NCBI GenBank assembly: GCA_963989245.1
Contig: OZ022351.1
Coordinates: 17,545,321-17,609,320, forward strand
Direction: 5' to 3'
Origin: Nansenia antarctica
Lineage: Eukaryota > Chordata > Actinopteri > Argentiniformes > Microstomatidae
DNA length: 64,000 bases
This document shows, piece by piece, positions 32,260-43,913 of this stretch (position 1 is the first letter of the stretch; the number at the start of each line of letters is the position of its first letter). A program made the position numbers and the translations under genes. The notes beneath the pieces were generated by a model. That model worked only from the letters and a program-made list of their open reading frames with translations. It was not told the DNA's origin and searched no databases.

Positions 32260-35200
32260 ATGGCGGTGACGGAGATTGCGGTAAATAGTTCACGTTAGCG
32301 AGCTGAATAAGTTAACATGTGAACTCTGTGTTATTGTCGTAGTTAGTCCTCGTTCTTCTTAAGACCTGTACCTCCATATTTACTACAGGAATTGTACGTT
32401 CATATCCATTAACTATGCCTTAACTAATCTTGGAATTGATGAAGCTTGCTAGCCTAGCCTAGCCATGAGGCCCGTTGTATGAACGACTTGCTAGCTAAGA
32501 CAACTGGCTCCTAGCTAACAACGTCAGCGACGTAATTATATAAATACCGTTAATTAATTAAGTAGTTAGACTAAAACAACCCTGTGCGTATTTGCAAATG
32601 CATTGTTGTAGCTATTCCGTATGTTAGCTCGCTCGGCAAGTACCGTAGTTAACAGTGGGCTAGCTGTTAGCTAGTTAGCCGAGTTTACCGCCTTATACAG
32701 GTCATCTGTTAGCTGTGTTAGCTAGCTGGCTGTAAGAACGTCACGTTTGAAGGCATTTCTCTCATTCTCTCTCTCAGAATTTGTAGAATTGTTCAGGCTT
32801 CCCCCATCAGTCTTCCCCCCCGGGGGTTATCATCCTGCCTCTGGTGGTTCCAGCGATTTAGCAGGTTGTAGGTAAGGAAGAGTTCATCTCGTTACATCCT
32901 CCTGACCCATGTCCCCCGCTTGATAACAGAGGCTGATCATGTGTGTCCCTTGTCTCCAAGAACACTTAGCCTGTGGCAACTTAACAGAGAGGAGTGTTGT
33001 TGCAGCAGCTAGTAGAGAAGATACTAAGGCACTTAGTAGCCTTAGTGGCCTATATTTCATTGTTTCCCCATTTGGAGCAGGTGTTAAAGGTTTTTTGTTG
33101 TGTTGTGTCTTGCTCAGGTGTGTTTTTACGTCTGTCTTTTTTCTTGCATGATGATGTTTGTAGGGAGGTGAAGGTCTGACGATGGAGAATGGACAGGGCA
33201 CAGGCTCGAAGCTTGGCCTGCCGCCTCTCACCCCGGAGCAGCAGGAGGCGCTTCAGAGGGTAAGAGGGGAGGCTCTGTTACCCCCTAATCACACTACGAG
33301 GCTCTGTTACCCCCTAATCACACTACGAGGCTCTGTTACCCCCCAATCACACTACGAGGCTCTGTTACCCCCCCAATCACACTACGAGGCAAACTGAGTT
33401 ACTCATAAGCTTTACTACTAAAAAACTTAAATCCATTGTAGGTAATGGGTGGAAGATGGTCTTAGTGTTACAAAGCTTTTGGGGAAACTGATCTTTGAGT
33501 TGTGCTATACTGGGCTGGCCTTGTTATGCGTCCACCGTTGCTGCTGTGAACCCAAATGTACACTAGAGAGCTGGACTGGCCTGGTTAAGCGTCCACAATA
33601 GTTGCTGAAACCGTGCTGGGAAGGACCGCACAAAAGGGAAATATTTGAGCCGGCGGAGTATGGTTCGGATCCGCCTTGATGTGTGTGTAAAGGACAATGT
33701 GGAAAGAAAATGTAATTTAAATTTAATTTTGCCATTTAGCAGACGCTTTTATCCAAAGCGACTTACAATTACGAATTACAGGGACATTCCCCCTGGAGTA
33801 ACTGAGGGCTAAGTGCCTTACCCAAGGGCACACTAGTAGTGGTGTGGCTTCAGGCGGGATTTGAACTCACAACCTTCCGATCACAAGTCCAACTCACTAT
33901 CCACTAGACCACCACTACCCCCAAAATGTCTGAGCCAGCACAGTAAGGATCAGGTTGACGCTGTAGTGTATAAAAGCCCCGACCAGGCCAGGACCAATGG
34001 ACTAGAGGCATGTATGTATGCATGTATACATGCCTCAACAGTGAACTTAGGAGGATAACAATAAATGTTCGGAGGGATGGTGCACCTATGTCTACACACA
34101 TTAGACAGGGTTTGGCTCATTCTAATTCTATGGTTTTGGTTAGAGATCCGTTACACTTGTACTGTCTTCCTCTTCAGGCAAAGAAGTATGCCATGGAACA
34201 GAGCATTAAGAGTGTCTTGGTGAAGCAGACCATTGCCCATCAGCAACAACAGCTCACCAACTTGCAGGTGAGACACACGTAGATTTCTGTCCTCTTATGT
34301 GTAACCTAACTCTCCCAGTGCCCTTGACTGCCTGTCCTTATCGCTCAACACCAACCACAGGTCCTCAGTAGACCCATATTTAACTGGACTCTCATCTGTT
34401 CCTTACCTTTCTCCCAGGCAGCACATATCTACCCTTGTAGCCTTGTTGTTTTGAAATGACCTAGTTGTTCAGCTCAGGACTTAGCCTACCCCTGGCATAC
34501 CTAAGATGTAACAGTACAATGAGCTTAATATTTTTAATGTCTGCTTATAAAGGAACTATTTGTGTATTTTTCTTTGCTTTTGCCTCTGCTCTTTTTCAAC
34601 TGGAGAAGATAAACATGAACATTTGTTCAACATGTTGAATGCTTTGCAATTATTTTCACATGGGGATTGTTAATGTTAAACGAGAATGATACTGTTATGC
34701 TTTGGTGCAATTTGTAATGGGTGGGTCTGTGAGGGGATAACTGGGATCAGCCCTGACCAGATTTGTAGAGGGACAAGCTGATAAGCAGTAACCATAACTT
34801 AACTTAACTGTACAACAACAAAACTGACTAGTCAGCATTCACAAAACAGCTATGAAAATTGTAGGTGAAAGAGACTATGTGATCCTAAATAAACTATATG
34901 AAAAAGCTGTCCTGGACAAGGCTAACAAGATAATAGCAGACCCCCAACATCCGCTCTCCACAGAATACGAAGTTCTCCCCCTAGGTAGAAGGCTTCGCAT
35001 GCCAAGATGTAATAATAAGCTCCTAAAACTATCATTTGTCCCATTCTCCATTAAACTAATCAATTCGCTCAAGCAGAAACGATGATTAGGACATGATCAC
35101 CAGCACCTGCACTTTATCTTAGACACCACTTGAAGGGCCATGTGCAATATTCGAAAACACCACTTGAAGGGTTATGTGCAATATATATTTATACCAAATG

Positions 35201-38200
35201 ATGCCATGTCCAGGTGGAAACTGCTGCCAATGTCACTCAATGTTTGTTGCTGTCCTGTTGTTTACTTTGTCTACTGTATGTTGTATGTATCGTCTCTGTT
35301 GCACTTGTAGCATGAAAGTACCATGCCCAAGACAAATTTACCCTCGGGGACAATAAAGTATAATCAATCAATCAATCAATAATAACCATTGAAAACAAGC
35401 AGAGCTGAAAGATATTACCTAATCTACTTTTTCATCATTACTGTCTTTCAGATGGCAGCAGTGACAATGGGCTTTGGAGATCCTCTCTCACCTTTACAAT
35501 CGGTCAATAGTTTATTACACTTTTTTTTCTGTGTGCAATGTATTCCAGATGAAAGGACTGTTACCCTTCTTTGAGCGGCCACTCTGGTCATAATCCCAAA
35601 CCATAGCTGCAGGAAAATATTTCTATTAGGGGGACCAGGTTCTTGGTCTCGTCTTAATTTAGTCTGGTTAATGAAGCTGGAGGTTTGTATGCCCACTACA
35701 CCATTTCATTCTGACATACCTTAAAGAACTTCCACTAGTGTCAACCGCTGCTAGGTTTACACAAGAGAGTTATAATAGGAATTGGGGACACGCATGCATT
35801 GATTTATTTGAGTAGGAGAAAATACAACCCTGCTTCCAGTGTCTATTCACAGGTACTAGAGTATATTCATGTGGGTAAATCCATGCCTCCTTTTTAAAAA
35901 CGGTTAGCAGTCTCTTTCAATAACCAGAATAAGAGAACTGCTGAAACAGGAATCACAGGAATCTCAAATTCATGTTCTCTTGTAGAAGACGAGCCAGTCA
36001 TTTCCCTTTAATGTTGTGAAAGATTAAGGCTGTTGGTTTGCCTGTTGGTAATAGAACAAGTATAAGTAATTTTGAGGAACCAGTAAGTCTTTCGGTGGTT
36101 AACCATCCCTCTCCTTAGAGACTAGGTGTAAAATGCTTTCATCAGGCCCTTTTGTGGATGGCTCCACTGATATAGGTGATAGTTTGTTCTCCATGTTCAC
36201 ATTTGTTACTCAGTTATCCGGATCCCCGGACGACAGGTCAGTTTCAGGAGGCTGGTTAGTGAGGGTCATGCAGGTTAGTGAGGGTCATGCAGGTTAGTGA
36301 GGGTCATGCATGTTCTTTCACCCACATTAACACAGTAATGATTGAACTGGAAAAACAGGTTTCTAGAGTTACATAGCTGTGAAAGTAATAACTAATTCAT
36401 AGGTAGGCCTATTTTCTAGATAACCATTGAAGGAGATTAGCATTCATTGCAAAAACACTGGCCTGTATGTCCTTTTGTTGGACAGTCAACACAACAGTAT
36501 AGCGTAACAAACCCACAGATTCACCTAGTGATTGATCACCATTTACTCGCACACATTTAGATTAGATTTAGACACATTTAGTTGTGTGTCTTCCTTTCCA
36601 TGGCCTGCTAATGAAAGTGTGGTGTTTTTCCCCCGGGCCAACAGGTGGCGGCCCAGCGGCAGCGTGCTCTGGCCATCATGTGCCGAGTGTATGTGGGCTC
36701 CATCTACTACGAGCTGGGGGAGGACACCATCAGACAAGCCTTTGCTCCCTTCGGTCCCATCAAGAGCATCGACATGTCTTGGGACTCTGTTACTATGAAG
36801 CACAAGGTCAGTATTGTCTTGTGCCTTTGGTCCATTAATTTATGTGCATAAAAGCAACTACAATACCTTCATTCTAGTAGCCAAAATCATATTGAAGACT
36901 GACTACCATAGCTACAGAATTTCAGTGCCATATAACGTGAGACGGAACTTGCACAGTGCTTTTCGAGAGCAATTGCTTATGAGTCACTGCTGGGCCAGAC
37001 TGATATCCTGCGCATGTCTCTGTCTCTTTGCAGGGCTTTGCCTTTGTGGAGTACGAGATACCGGAGGCTGCACAGCTGGCTCTGGAGCAGATGAACTCAG
37101 TCATGCTCGGGGGGAGGAACATCAAGGTAAGTGGCCAGGAGAGGCAGCCCAGTCCTAGGGGAAGTGGACCTCGTAAGGGGCCCTCCATAAAGCTAGAGCT
37201 TATCACCCTTTTAACCTTCTTGTTTCTTTTTTATGTTTTGGGAGCATGGAGCCAGTCTGAAATCAACTTCATATTTAGCTGTTTGTGTGTAATTGAATAG
37301 TCTTGTGAAGGCACTAATGGTGTTGATGAAAAAATGTGTCTGAAAGTATATCTAAAGCTTCTCTCATCTGTTTCTTTGCTTGTGTGCGTGTCCGTCCATT
37401 CATTTTTCAGGTACGTATGTATGCCGTGTGTCTGTGTGTGTGTTTTCTGCTTCCCCATGACCACATTGTCTCAGTGACCAGGTCCTCTAGGACAGTGCTT
37501 CTCAAACCTCTCCTCAGGACCCCCAGCCACTCCACATATTTGTTGTGCAGCAGTGTGGCTGGGAGTCCCTGAGGAGAGGTTTGAGAACCACTGCTCTAGG
37601 ATGCCCAGCAGCGCACGGAGTGGTGCGCTGCTCTGTGTCCCAGATGTGCTGATGATGGGTTGCGCCTGGTTGGTGTTGCCTTGCCGCCCCCCCTGCAGCA
37701 CAGATCCTGTACATCCACGCCTCTCGTCGTAGGGAGCTCAGACCAGGCCTTTTGGAAGGCTCGGTTTTTGCAAGCTAGGGAACGTTCTAGTTGGATGCCC
37801 CAGATGCAGTGCAGTTCTATCCAGTTAATTCCTAGAACAGATATTTCCACGAGCTCGTCCTCAGTTGCAGCTCTGGTGTGAGGTATTTTAAACGTCCCTT
37901 TTTGGTGTTTGTTATGTCTGACTGAGTGAACAAGGCTCTGGGGCAGTGGAGTATGATGAGAGAGACTTTGTATGGAGTTACTTAGATCGCTTGTCACAGT
38001 TTCCCGTCTTCTGGGTAGGGTATTGTTTTGTAGATGGAATTCATTTGCTTCGTGTCTTATCAAGCTGTTGACTTTGTCTGCCATAGTCTTGCTTAGTCGT
38101 GATTATGAAGTAATTAGTTAAGTTGAAAGTAAGTGTTGTAAGTCTGAGTCTACTGCTCCTTCAACGATTTCTGTGGTGCTGCTAGTTGAAGCTGTAGGCA

Positions 38201-40916
38201 GGTTGGAGCTTTGAGGCGGTGCATGGCTCGCTGGCTGTGACCCCTCCATTCAGTGGACCTGGTATCTATGCTGTAGGTGGGGCGGCCAAGTAACATTGGT
38301 CAGGCGCAACCCATCATTGACCAGCTGGCCGAGGAGGCGCGCGCCTTTAACCGGATCTACGTGGCGTCCGTCCACCCTGACCTCTCGGACGAGGACATCA
38401 AGAGTGTCTTTGAGGCCTTCGGAAGGATCAAGTCATGCCAGTTAGCCAGGGACCCGACAACGGGAAGGCACAAGAGCTTTGGCTTCATCGGTGAGCAGTG
38501 AGGTTCACTGACAACTCTCCAGCTGTCCTGTGTCCCCTGTGTGTGTGTCCTCCTCCTCCCTAACTCCTCCTCCTCTCCTTACCAGAGTATGACAAGCCCC
38601 AGTCGTCCCTGGACGCTGTGTCCTCCATGAACCTCTTTGACCTGGGGGGCCAGTACCTGCGGGTGGGCAAGGCTGTGACCCCGCCCATGCCCCTGCTGAC
38701 CCCTACCACCCCTGGTGGTCTGCCGCCTGCCGCTGCTGTTGCAGCGGCGGCAGCGACCGCGAAGATAACGGCCCAGGCAAGTATGAATCCCTTCCAAAGG
38801 GATCTATTGGCCTTCCAGGTAAATATAACTCAAGACCTAGTTAGATGCCTGACTCAGATTTTACTTATAAATTATGAACACAGCCTGTATATATTGTTTA
38901 TTGGAAGAGCTCAATTGAATTTGCTGGCCAAGTTTTAAATATTATGTCTCAGAGCTCAGTAAATTGCATAGAATATATGAAAGAAAACAGCTTTGTTGCT
39001 GCTTCTATATTCATTGATAGAAGTGCCATGTAGCATTTGATAAATTGATAATGCGTAACACTTTTGCAGGAAAATATCTTGCCTGTACATATACTCACTG
39101 CCAAGTATTTCTTTACATAATTTTGTGTACCATATCTGCTTGTGTTGTGTTGAGCTCAACCCACATGGGGAAACAGCCCCAGCGGCAATGCCCGCTCACA
39201 CCATGTCATTTGAAGTACAATGATAATACTGAGAAGAAAAGCTCATCCTGGTAACTAATTAGGCATGTGTAACTAGACCCTGGAGCTTCACTGCTCAAGC
39301 AAACAGGCCTTAAATCACTGCTATATTTGGCAGTGGCATCAGTCGTCAGAGTATTGTTTGATGACGAATAGTCTTTGTGGTCAGTGTAGTCAATGTTGAT
39401 ATAAGCAGCAGGTTTTGATATCAAAACATTATATCTAGACCTACCATTTGGCTGTACAAAGTAGCCACGGTAGTCTTTCGGTAGAACGATCCCTCCGAGG
39501 ACAGGTAAGATGCGGAGGTACTGCTGTAACCTGCTGTGAGTTTGACTGTGCTGCCTTGCTGTGTGTGTTCCCCTCCCTACTAAATCCCGCCCCCCTCTCA
39601 CAAGGAGGCTGTAGCTGGGGCGTCGGTCCTGGGGGCGCTGGCCGGGCCCGGGGGGATGCTCAGTCAGCAGATGAACCAGATGAACCAAATGAACCAGATG
39701 AATCAGATGAACCAGATGAACCAAATGGGTCAGATGGGTCAAATGGGTCAGATGGGTCAAATGGGTCAGATGGGCATGCCACAAGCCGTCATGGCCGCCC
39801 AGGCGCCAGGGGTCATCACAGGTGTGTACCAAGACATGTGTGAGTACACAGGTATCGTCTCCTTCCTTCACCTAGGTCGTAGTGAATCGTAGAGAATTGT
39901 TGCAACATAGTCGGGCATGTTTTCATATGTTTTTTGGACTTAAACACTGAGCACAGTTGCATTCACTGTATATCTGACTTAACGGATTGTCATGGAGTTA
40001 GTTTGTAGGGGCAGTGTTCTAAAGCCCTTGACGACAATTAGTTTCACATGGGACCAATTAAAGTAATTGCTTCTTTTGATGGGGGGGAATTGCAACACAA
40101 GATTTGGCTCCTGTAAAAAGGAACTGCATGCTCTATCAGTAAAGATGTGCAATACACTTGGTTGTATTGCAGATTGCATGATGAGAATGTCCCTCTCTCC
40201 CTCTAGGTGTGACACCAGTGCGTCCCAACCACCCAGTTCTGCCCCAGGTGGGCCTGGTAAACCCTGTGCTGGCCTCACCCCCTGTGATGTCGAATCCAGC
40301 CATGTCAGTGGCCCCCACGCCCTCCCTACTGGAGCTGAAGAAGGAGAAGGAGGAGATGCAGCAGGACGGGACTGGCCAGGAGATGTTGAGCGACCAAGAA
40401 CACATGAGCATCTCAGGCAGCAGCGCCAGACACATGGTGATGCAGAAACTGCTGAGGAAATCAGAGGTAAGGAAGACGGGAAGGAGAGTAATGCAGACAA
40501 CCCAGGAAGGGCACAGCACTATTCATGCATTCACAAAGGATATATAGGTCAAGCAGCTTTTTCTCTAATGAATAAGTATGCCAACTTTATTGATATGTTC
40601 TATTCCTCTTCGCTAGTCCACGGTGATGGTGTTACGAAACATGGTCGGCCCAGAGGACATCGATGACGACCTGGAGGGCGAGGTGACAGAGGAGTGCGGC
40701 AAATTTGGCGCCGTCAACCGGGTCATCATCTACCAGGAGAAGCAGGGCGAGGAAGAAGATGCTGAGGTCATCGTCAAGATCTTTGTGGAGTTCTCCATGG
40801 CCTCAGAGATGAACAAGGCCATCCAGGCACTCAACGACCGCTGGTTTGGGGGCCGCAAGGTGATGGCAGAGGTGTATGACCAAGAGCGCTTCAACAGCAG
40901 CGACCTCTCTGCATAA
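32260..40916 (+). CDS. puf60: Poly(U)-binding splicing factor PUF60
   Basis: Predicted CDS join(32260..32280, 33164..33259, 34178..34267, 35452..35502, 36645..36806, 37034..37126, 38277..38490, 38586..38776, 39605..39821, 40207..40466, 40617..40916), about 564 residues (human 559). Splicing factor binding U-rich RNA near 3' splice sites with U2AF2; the FIR form represses MYC. RRM1: RNP2 VYVGSI, RNP1 KGFAFVEY. RRM2: IYVASV and KSFGFIEY. The C-terminal UHM domain runs from STVMVLRNM and has the RWFGGR loop that binds ULM tryptophans. The region before RRM1 (LGLPPLTPEQQEAL) is nearly identical to human. Odd points: a 17-residue exon 4 with a weak donor, a GC-AG intron after 38776, and an MNQ/MGQ repeat replacing part of the Ala/Leu-rich linker. 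The 7-codon exon 1 is the least certain part; ATG 33182 is the alternative start. Confidence 0.93.
33268..33390. repeat. Four-copy minisatellite in puf60 intron 2
   Basis: The unit GAGGCTCTGTTACCCCCTAA...CACTAC (about 29-31 bp) occurs four times, starting 8 bp after the exon 2 donor. Units differ in the length of the C run. Confidence 0.93.
33730..33922 (-). mobile_element. tRNA-derived SINE
   Basis: The minus strand reads as a tRNA-like head, GTGGTCTAGTGGATAG (box A region) and GAGTTCAAATCCC (box B). It ends in AAGCGTCTGCTAAATGGC, a tail shared with 8850-8925. It lies in puf60 intron 2. Confidence 0.8.
34848..35382 (+). mobile_element. Non-LTR LINE 3' end in puf60 intron 3
   Basis: The ORF end includes YNKLYEKAV-like sequence (read as ILNKLYEKAVLDKANKII), EYEVLPLGRRLRMPRC and LSFVPFSIKLINSLKQK, a C-terminal pattern of fish LINE ORF2. 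The 3' end is GGGGACAATAAAGTATAATC then AATC repeats. It is 5'-truncated. Confidence 0.72.
35452..35502 (+). other. puf60: puf60 17-codon exon, likely alternatively spliced
   Basis: Encodes MAAVTMGFGDPLSPLQS, 51 nt and phase-neutral. In mammals this stretch distinguishes full PUF60 from the FIR isoform. The donor here is TCG/GTCAAT, a poor match to consensus, while the acceptor (TCTTTCAG) is good. Skipping would keep the frame. Confidence 0.8.
36254..36310. repeat. 19-bp triplicate in puf60 intron 4
   Basis: GGTTAGTGAGGGTCATGCA is present three times in tandem. Confidence 0.95.
37493..37593. mobile_element. hAT-type MITE in puf60 intron 6, perfect 8-bp target duplication
   Basis: CTCTAGGA at 37485-37492 and 37594-37601 flanks a 101-bp palindromic element with termini CAGTGCTTCTCAAACCTCTC and GAGAGGTTTGAGAACCACTG. 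No coding capacity. Confidence 0.9.
38777..39604 (+). other. puf60: GC-AG intron of puf60
   Basis: The donor reads GCCCAG/GCAAGT, the classic GC donor with otherwise perfect consensus. The coding phase and homology (KITAQ then EAVAGA) require this boundary. No nearby GT donor keeps the frame. Confidence 0.85.
39671..39769 (+). repeat. puf60: 9-bp coding repeat in puf60: MNQ x6, MGQ x5
   Basis: ATGAACCAR repeats six times, then ATGGGTCAR five times, in frame. Human PUF60 has a Leu/Pro-rich linker here instead. It resembles Met/Gln-rich low-complexity segments of RNA-binding proteins. Confidence 0.92.
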
Positions 40917-41335
40917 ACTGTCTGAAATGGTCGCCAGCAGCATCCACACCCCCATACCTGTTGCTCAAACTTCACTTCAGCAACTCTCACTGCTGCTAGA
41001 GATTTGGGCCCCTTTTTAACTTGTAATTATTTTTTTTATTGATGTTGATATTAATATTATTAATGGTCCCTTTTGAGGGATTGGTTAAGAAAAGAATATT
41101 TGCGCGTCATGGGTTTTGTTTTGTCACCTACTGTGAAAGACTTCCTGATTTATTTTTCTTTTTTGTATTATTTGCAGGTTTTTGTAATCAAAAGTTTGAG
41201 AAAAGTCATGATTTAGGTTTCCCCCGCCTTTATTTTGTTTTGTTTTTTTATAAAGTTTGCCGATGTTTGCTTATCTAACATTGTGTCAGGACTCTTGCCT
41301 GGTTTTAGAGCTATTAGTTCCAGTTCCCCCACAAA

Positions 41336-41506
41336 AATAAATTCTTCAGATATGAAAATGTGTGCTGTGAATTTCTTATTATGAATAATCATTTCGAGAG
41401 GAATATTAGCATATATATTTGTAAACATGTTTTTCTTGCGAGTTTTTGGTTGTGTAACAGCATTTGGATTGGACTTTAATTCAAATCAGTGGTAACTTGT
41501 AATAAA
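41336..41506 (+). terminator. puf60 poly(A) signals
   Basis: AATAAA at 41336-41341 and 41501-41506, about 420 and 585 bp past the stop. The 3' UTR is T-rich. Which site is used is unknown. Confidence 0.6.
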
Positions 41507-41954
41507 AAGGGAATATTTCAAAAGCTGCAGTTGTTCATCATTTAATAGAACATTGTTGGTAATTATATCTACTATCACACTACCGCGATTTCTGTGGCTG
41601 TATCCATTTTATTTGATTTCCAACAAGTGACAAGCAAGTATTTCCATAAGTGAAAGGACACGTTTCTAGAAATAGCTCTAGGTGGCGCTATTAATCAACC
41701 CAAAACCCTATCCTTACATAAAAGTTATCAAAGAAAAACGTATGTGGATCTCCGAGCCTCCTGAGGTCGCTGTACAAAAGGGCGACTGAAATAGGGAATG
41801 GGTGCACACGATTTCGTTTACCTACACGTATTTGCGGCGTAGATGGAAGCCCACAGTGAAGGCAAGGACGGGGTAAAATGGTATAAACCCTACGTTTTTA
41901 TTAAGAACATTTGACAATGTAATATCGAATCGTAATGTTTAACGATGAATTGAG

Positions 41955-42090
41955 AATCAAGGACCCCAATTGAAATAAGCCAGTGGCTTTCTTGGGTTTT
42001 TATCCTTTTAGTTGACCTTGTATGTAATATGTACTTTCATGTACCTACTTCTGCAAATCTTCTAATAAAGTTTTCAATCAATCAATCAAT
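41955..42090 (+). mobile_element. Non-LTR 3' tail with (ATCA)n end
   Basis: Third near-identical copy of the element at 10554 and 25971, in the puf60-scrib interval. Confidence 0.75.
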
Positions 42091-42399
42091 ATGATTTGAG
42101 AGGAATATCTATTTGATTGCGGGGCAGACCGACTTCGTCAGTGCACCCCCGGGGTGTGGTGAGGTCTAAATCACATCCACCCCGCGACAACAACACTGAG
42201 AAGGCGGAGCTGGGAGGTCGTGGTTAGTTGTGTTTGACTAGTCACCCCGGCCAGTGTGGCGGTAGTTCGCAACCACACAAGCCGGCCGAAAGTGAGGAAA
42301 CTCCCAAAGCGAAATATTTACAAACGCCACCTTCAGCCCCGGTGTATTGTGAGCTAGTGGTCGCTTGCTACATGAAGCGGCGGTACCCCCAGCTCTCCC

Positions 42400-43913
42400 A
42401 GCCCACCCACCCCACACGTCTCACCAGCCCACCCCCCCCCCACACACGTCTCACCAGCCCACCCCCCCCCCACACACGTCTCACCAGCCCCCCCCCCCAC
42501 ACGTCTCACCAGCCCAGCCCCCCCACACGTCTCACCAGCCCACCCCCCCCACACGTCTCACCAGCCCACCCCCCCCACACGTCTCACCAGCCCACCCCCC
42601 ACACACGTCTCACCAGCCCACCCCCCCACACGCCTCACCAGCCCACCCCCCACACACGTCTCACCAGCCCCCCCCCCACACATCTCACCAGCCCACCCCC
42701 CCACACGCCTCACCAGCCCACCCCCCACACACGTCTCACCAGCCCCCCCCCCACACGTCTCACCAGCCCCCCCCACGTCTCACCAGCCCACCCCCCCACA
42801 CGCCTCACCAGCCCACCCCCCACACACGTCTCACCAGCCCCCCCCCACACACGTCTCACCGCCCCCCCCACACGTCTCACCAGCCCACCCCCCCCACACA
42901 CGTCTCACCAGCCCAGACCCCCCCACACACGTCTCACCAGCCCAGACCCCCCCCACACACGTCTCACCAGCCCACCCCCCCCACACACGTCTCACCAGCC
43001 CAGACCCCCCCCACACACGTCTCACCAGCCCACCCCCCCCACACACGTCTCACCAGCCCAGCCCCCCCACACACGTCTCACCCCCCCCCCACACGTCTCA
43101 CCAGCCCCCCCCCCACACGTCTCACCAGCCCCCCCCGACACGTCTCACCAGCCCACCCCCCCCACACGTCTCACCAGCCCCACCCCACACGTCTCACCAG
43201 CCCCACCCCACACGTCTCACCAGCCCAGCCCCCCACACGTCTCACCAGCCCCCCCCACACGTCTCACCAGCCCCCCCCCCACACGTCTCACCAGCCCCCC
43301 CCCACACGTCTCACCAGCCCACCCCCCCCACACGTCTCACCAGCCCCACCCCACACGTCTCACCAGCCCCACCCCACACGTCTCACCAGCCCAGCCCCCC
43401 ACACGTCTCACCAGCCCCCCCCCACACGTCTCACCAGCCCACCCCACCCCACACGTCTCACCAGCCCCCCCCCACACGTCTCACCAGCCCAGCCCCCCCC
43501 ACACGTCTCACCAGCCCAACCCCCCCCACACGTCTCACCAGCCCAGCCCCACCCCCCCACACGTCTCACCAGCCCACCCCCCCCACACGTCTCACCAGCC
43601 CAGCCCCCCACACGTCTCACCAGCCCCCCCCCCCCACACGTCTCACCAGCCCCCCCCACACGTCTCACCAGCCCAGCCCCCCCACACGTCTCACCAGCCC
43701 AGCCCCCCCCCACACGTCTCACCAGCCCCCCCCCACACGTCTCACCAGCCCAGCCCCCACACACGTCTCACCAGCCCACCCCACACGTCTGACCAGCCCC
43801 CCCCCCACACGTCTCACCAGCCCAGCCCCCCACACGTCTCACCCCCCCCCCCCCCCCCCCCACACGTCTCACCAGCCCACCCCCCCCCACACGTCTCACC
43901 AGCCTCGCCGAGG
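42400..43913. repeat. C-rich minisatellite, about 59 units
   Basis: The unit is CACACGTCTCACCAGCC followed by a variable C run or CCACCCC, mean about 25.6 bp. I counted roughly 59 copies by eye. The core is almost invariant and the C tracts vary. The plus strand has almost no G except one in CGTC and one in AGCC per unit. The minus strand has repeated G runs, a pattern able to form G-quadruplexes. No stop codon fits in the units, so long plus-strand frames are by-products. Confidence 0.95.

Noticed and set aside
33730..33922. Functional tRNA gene
   Set aside because: Boxes A and B are present but the cloverleaf is not, and the tail is a shared dispersed SINE sequence.
39206..39871. 221-residue minus-strand frame with THLTHLTHL repeats
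   Set aside because: It is the complement of the puf60 MNQ/MGQ exon and flanking intron.
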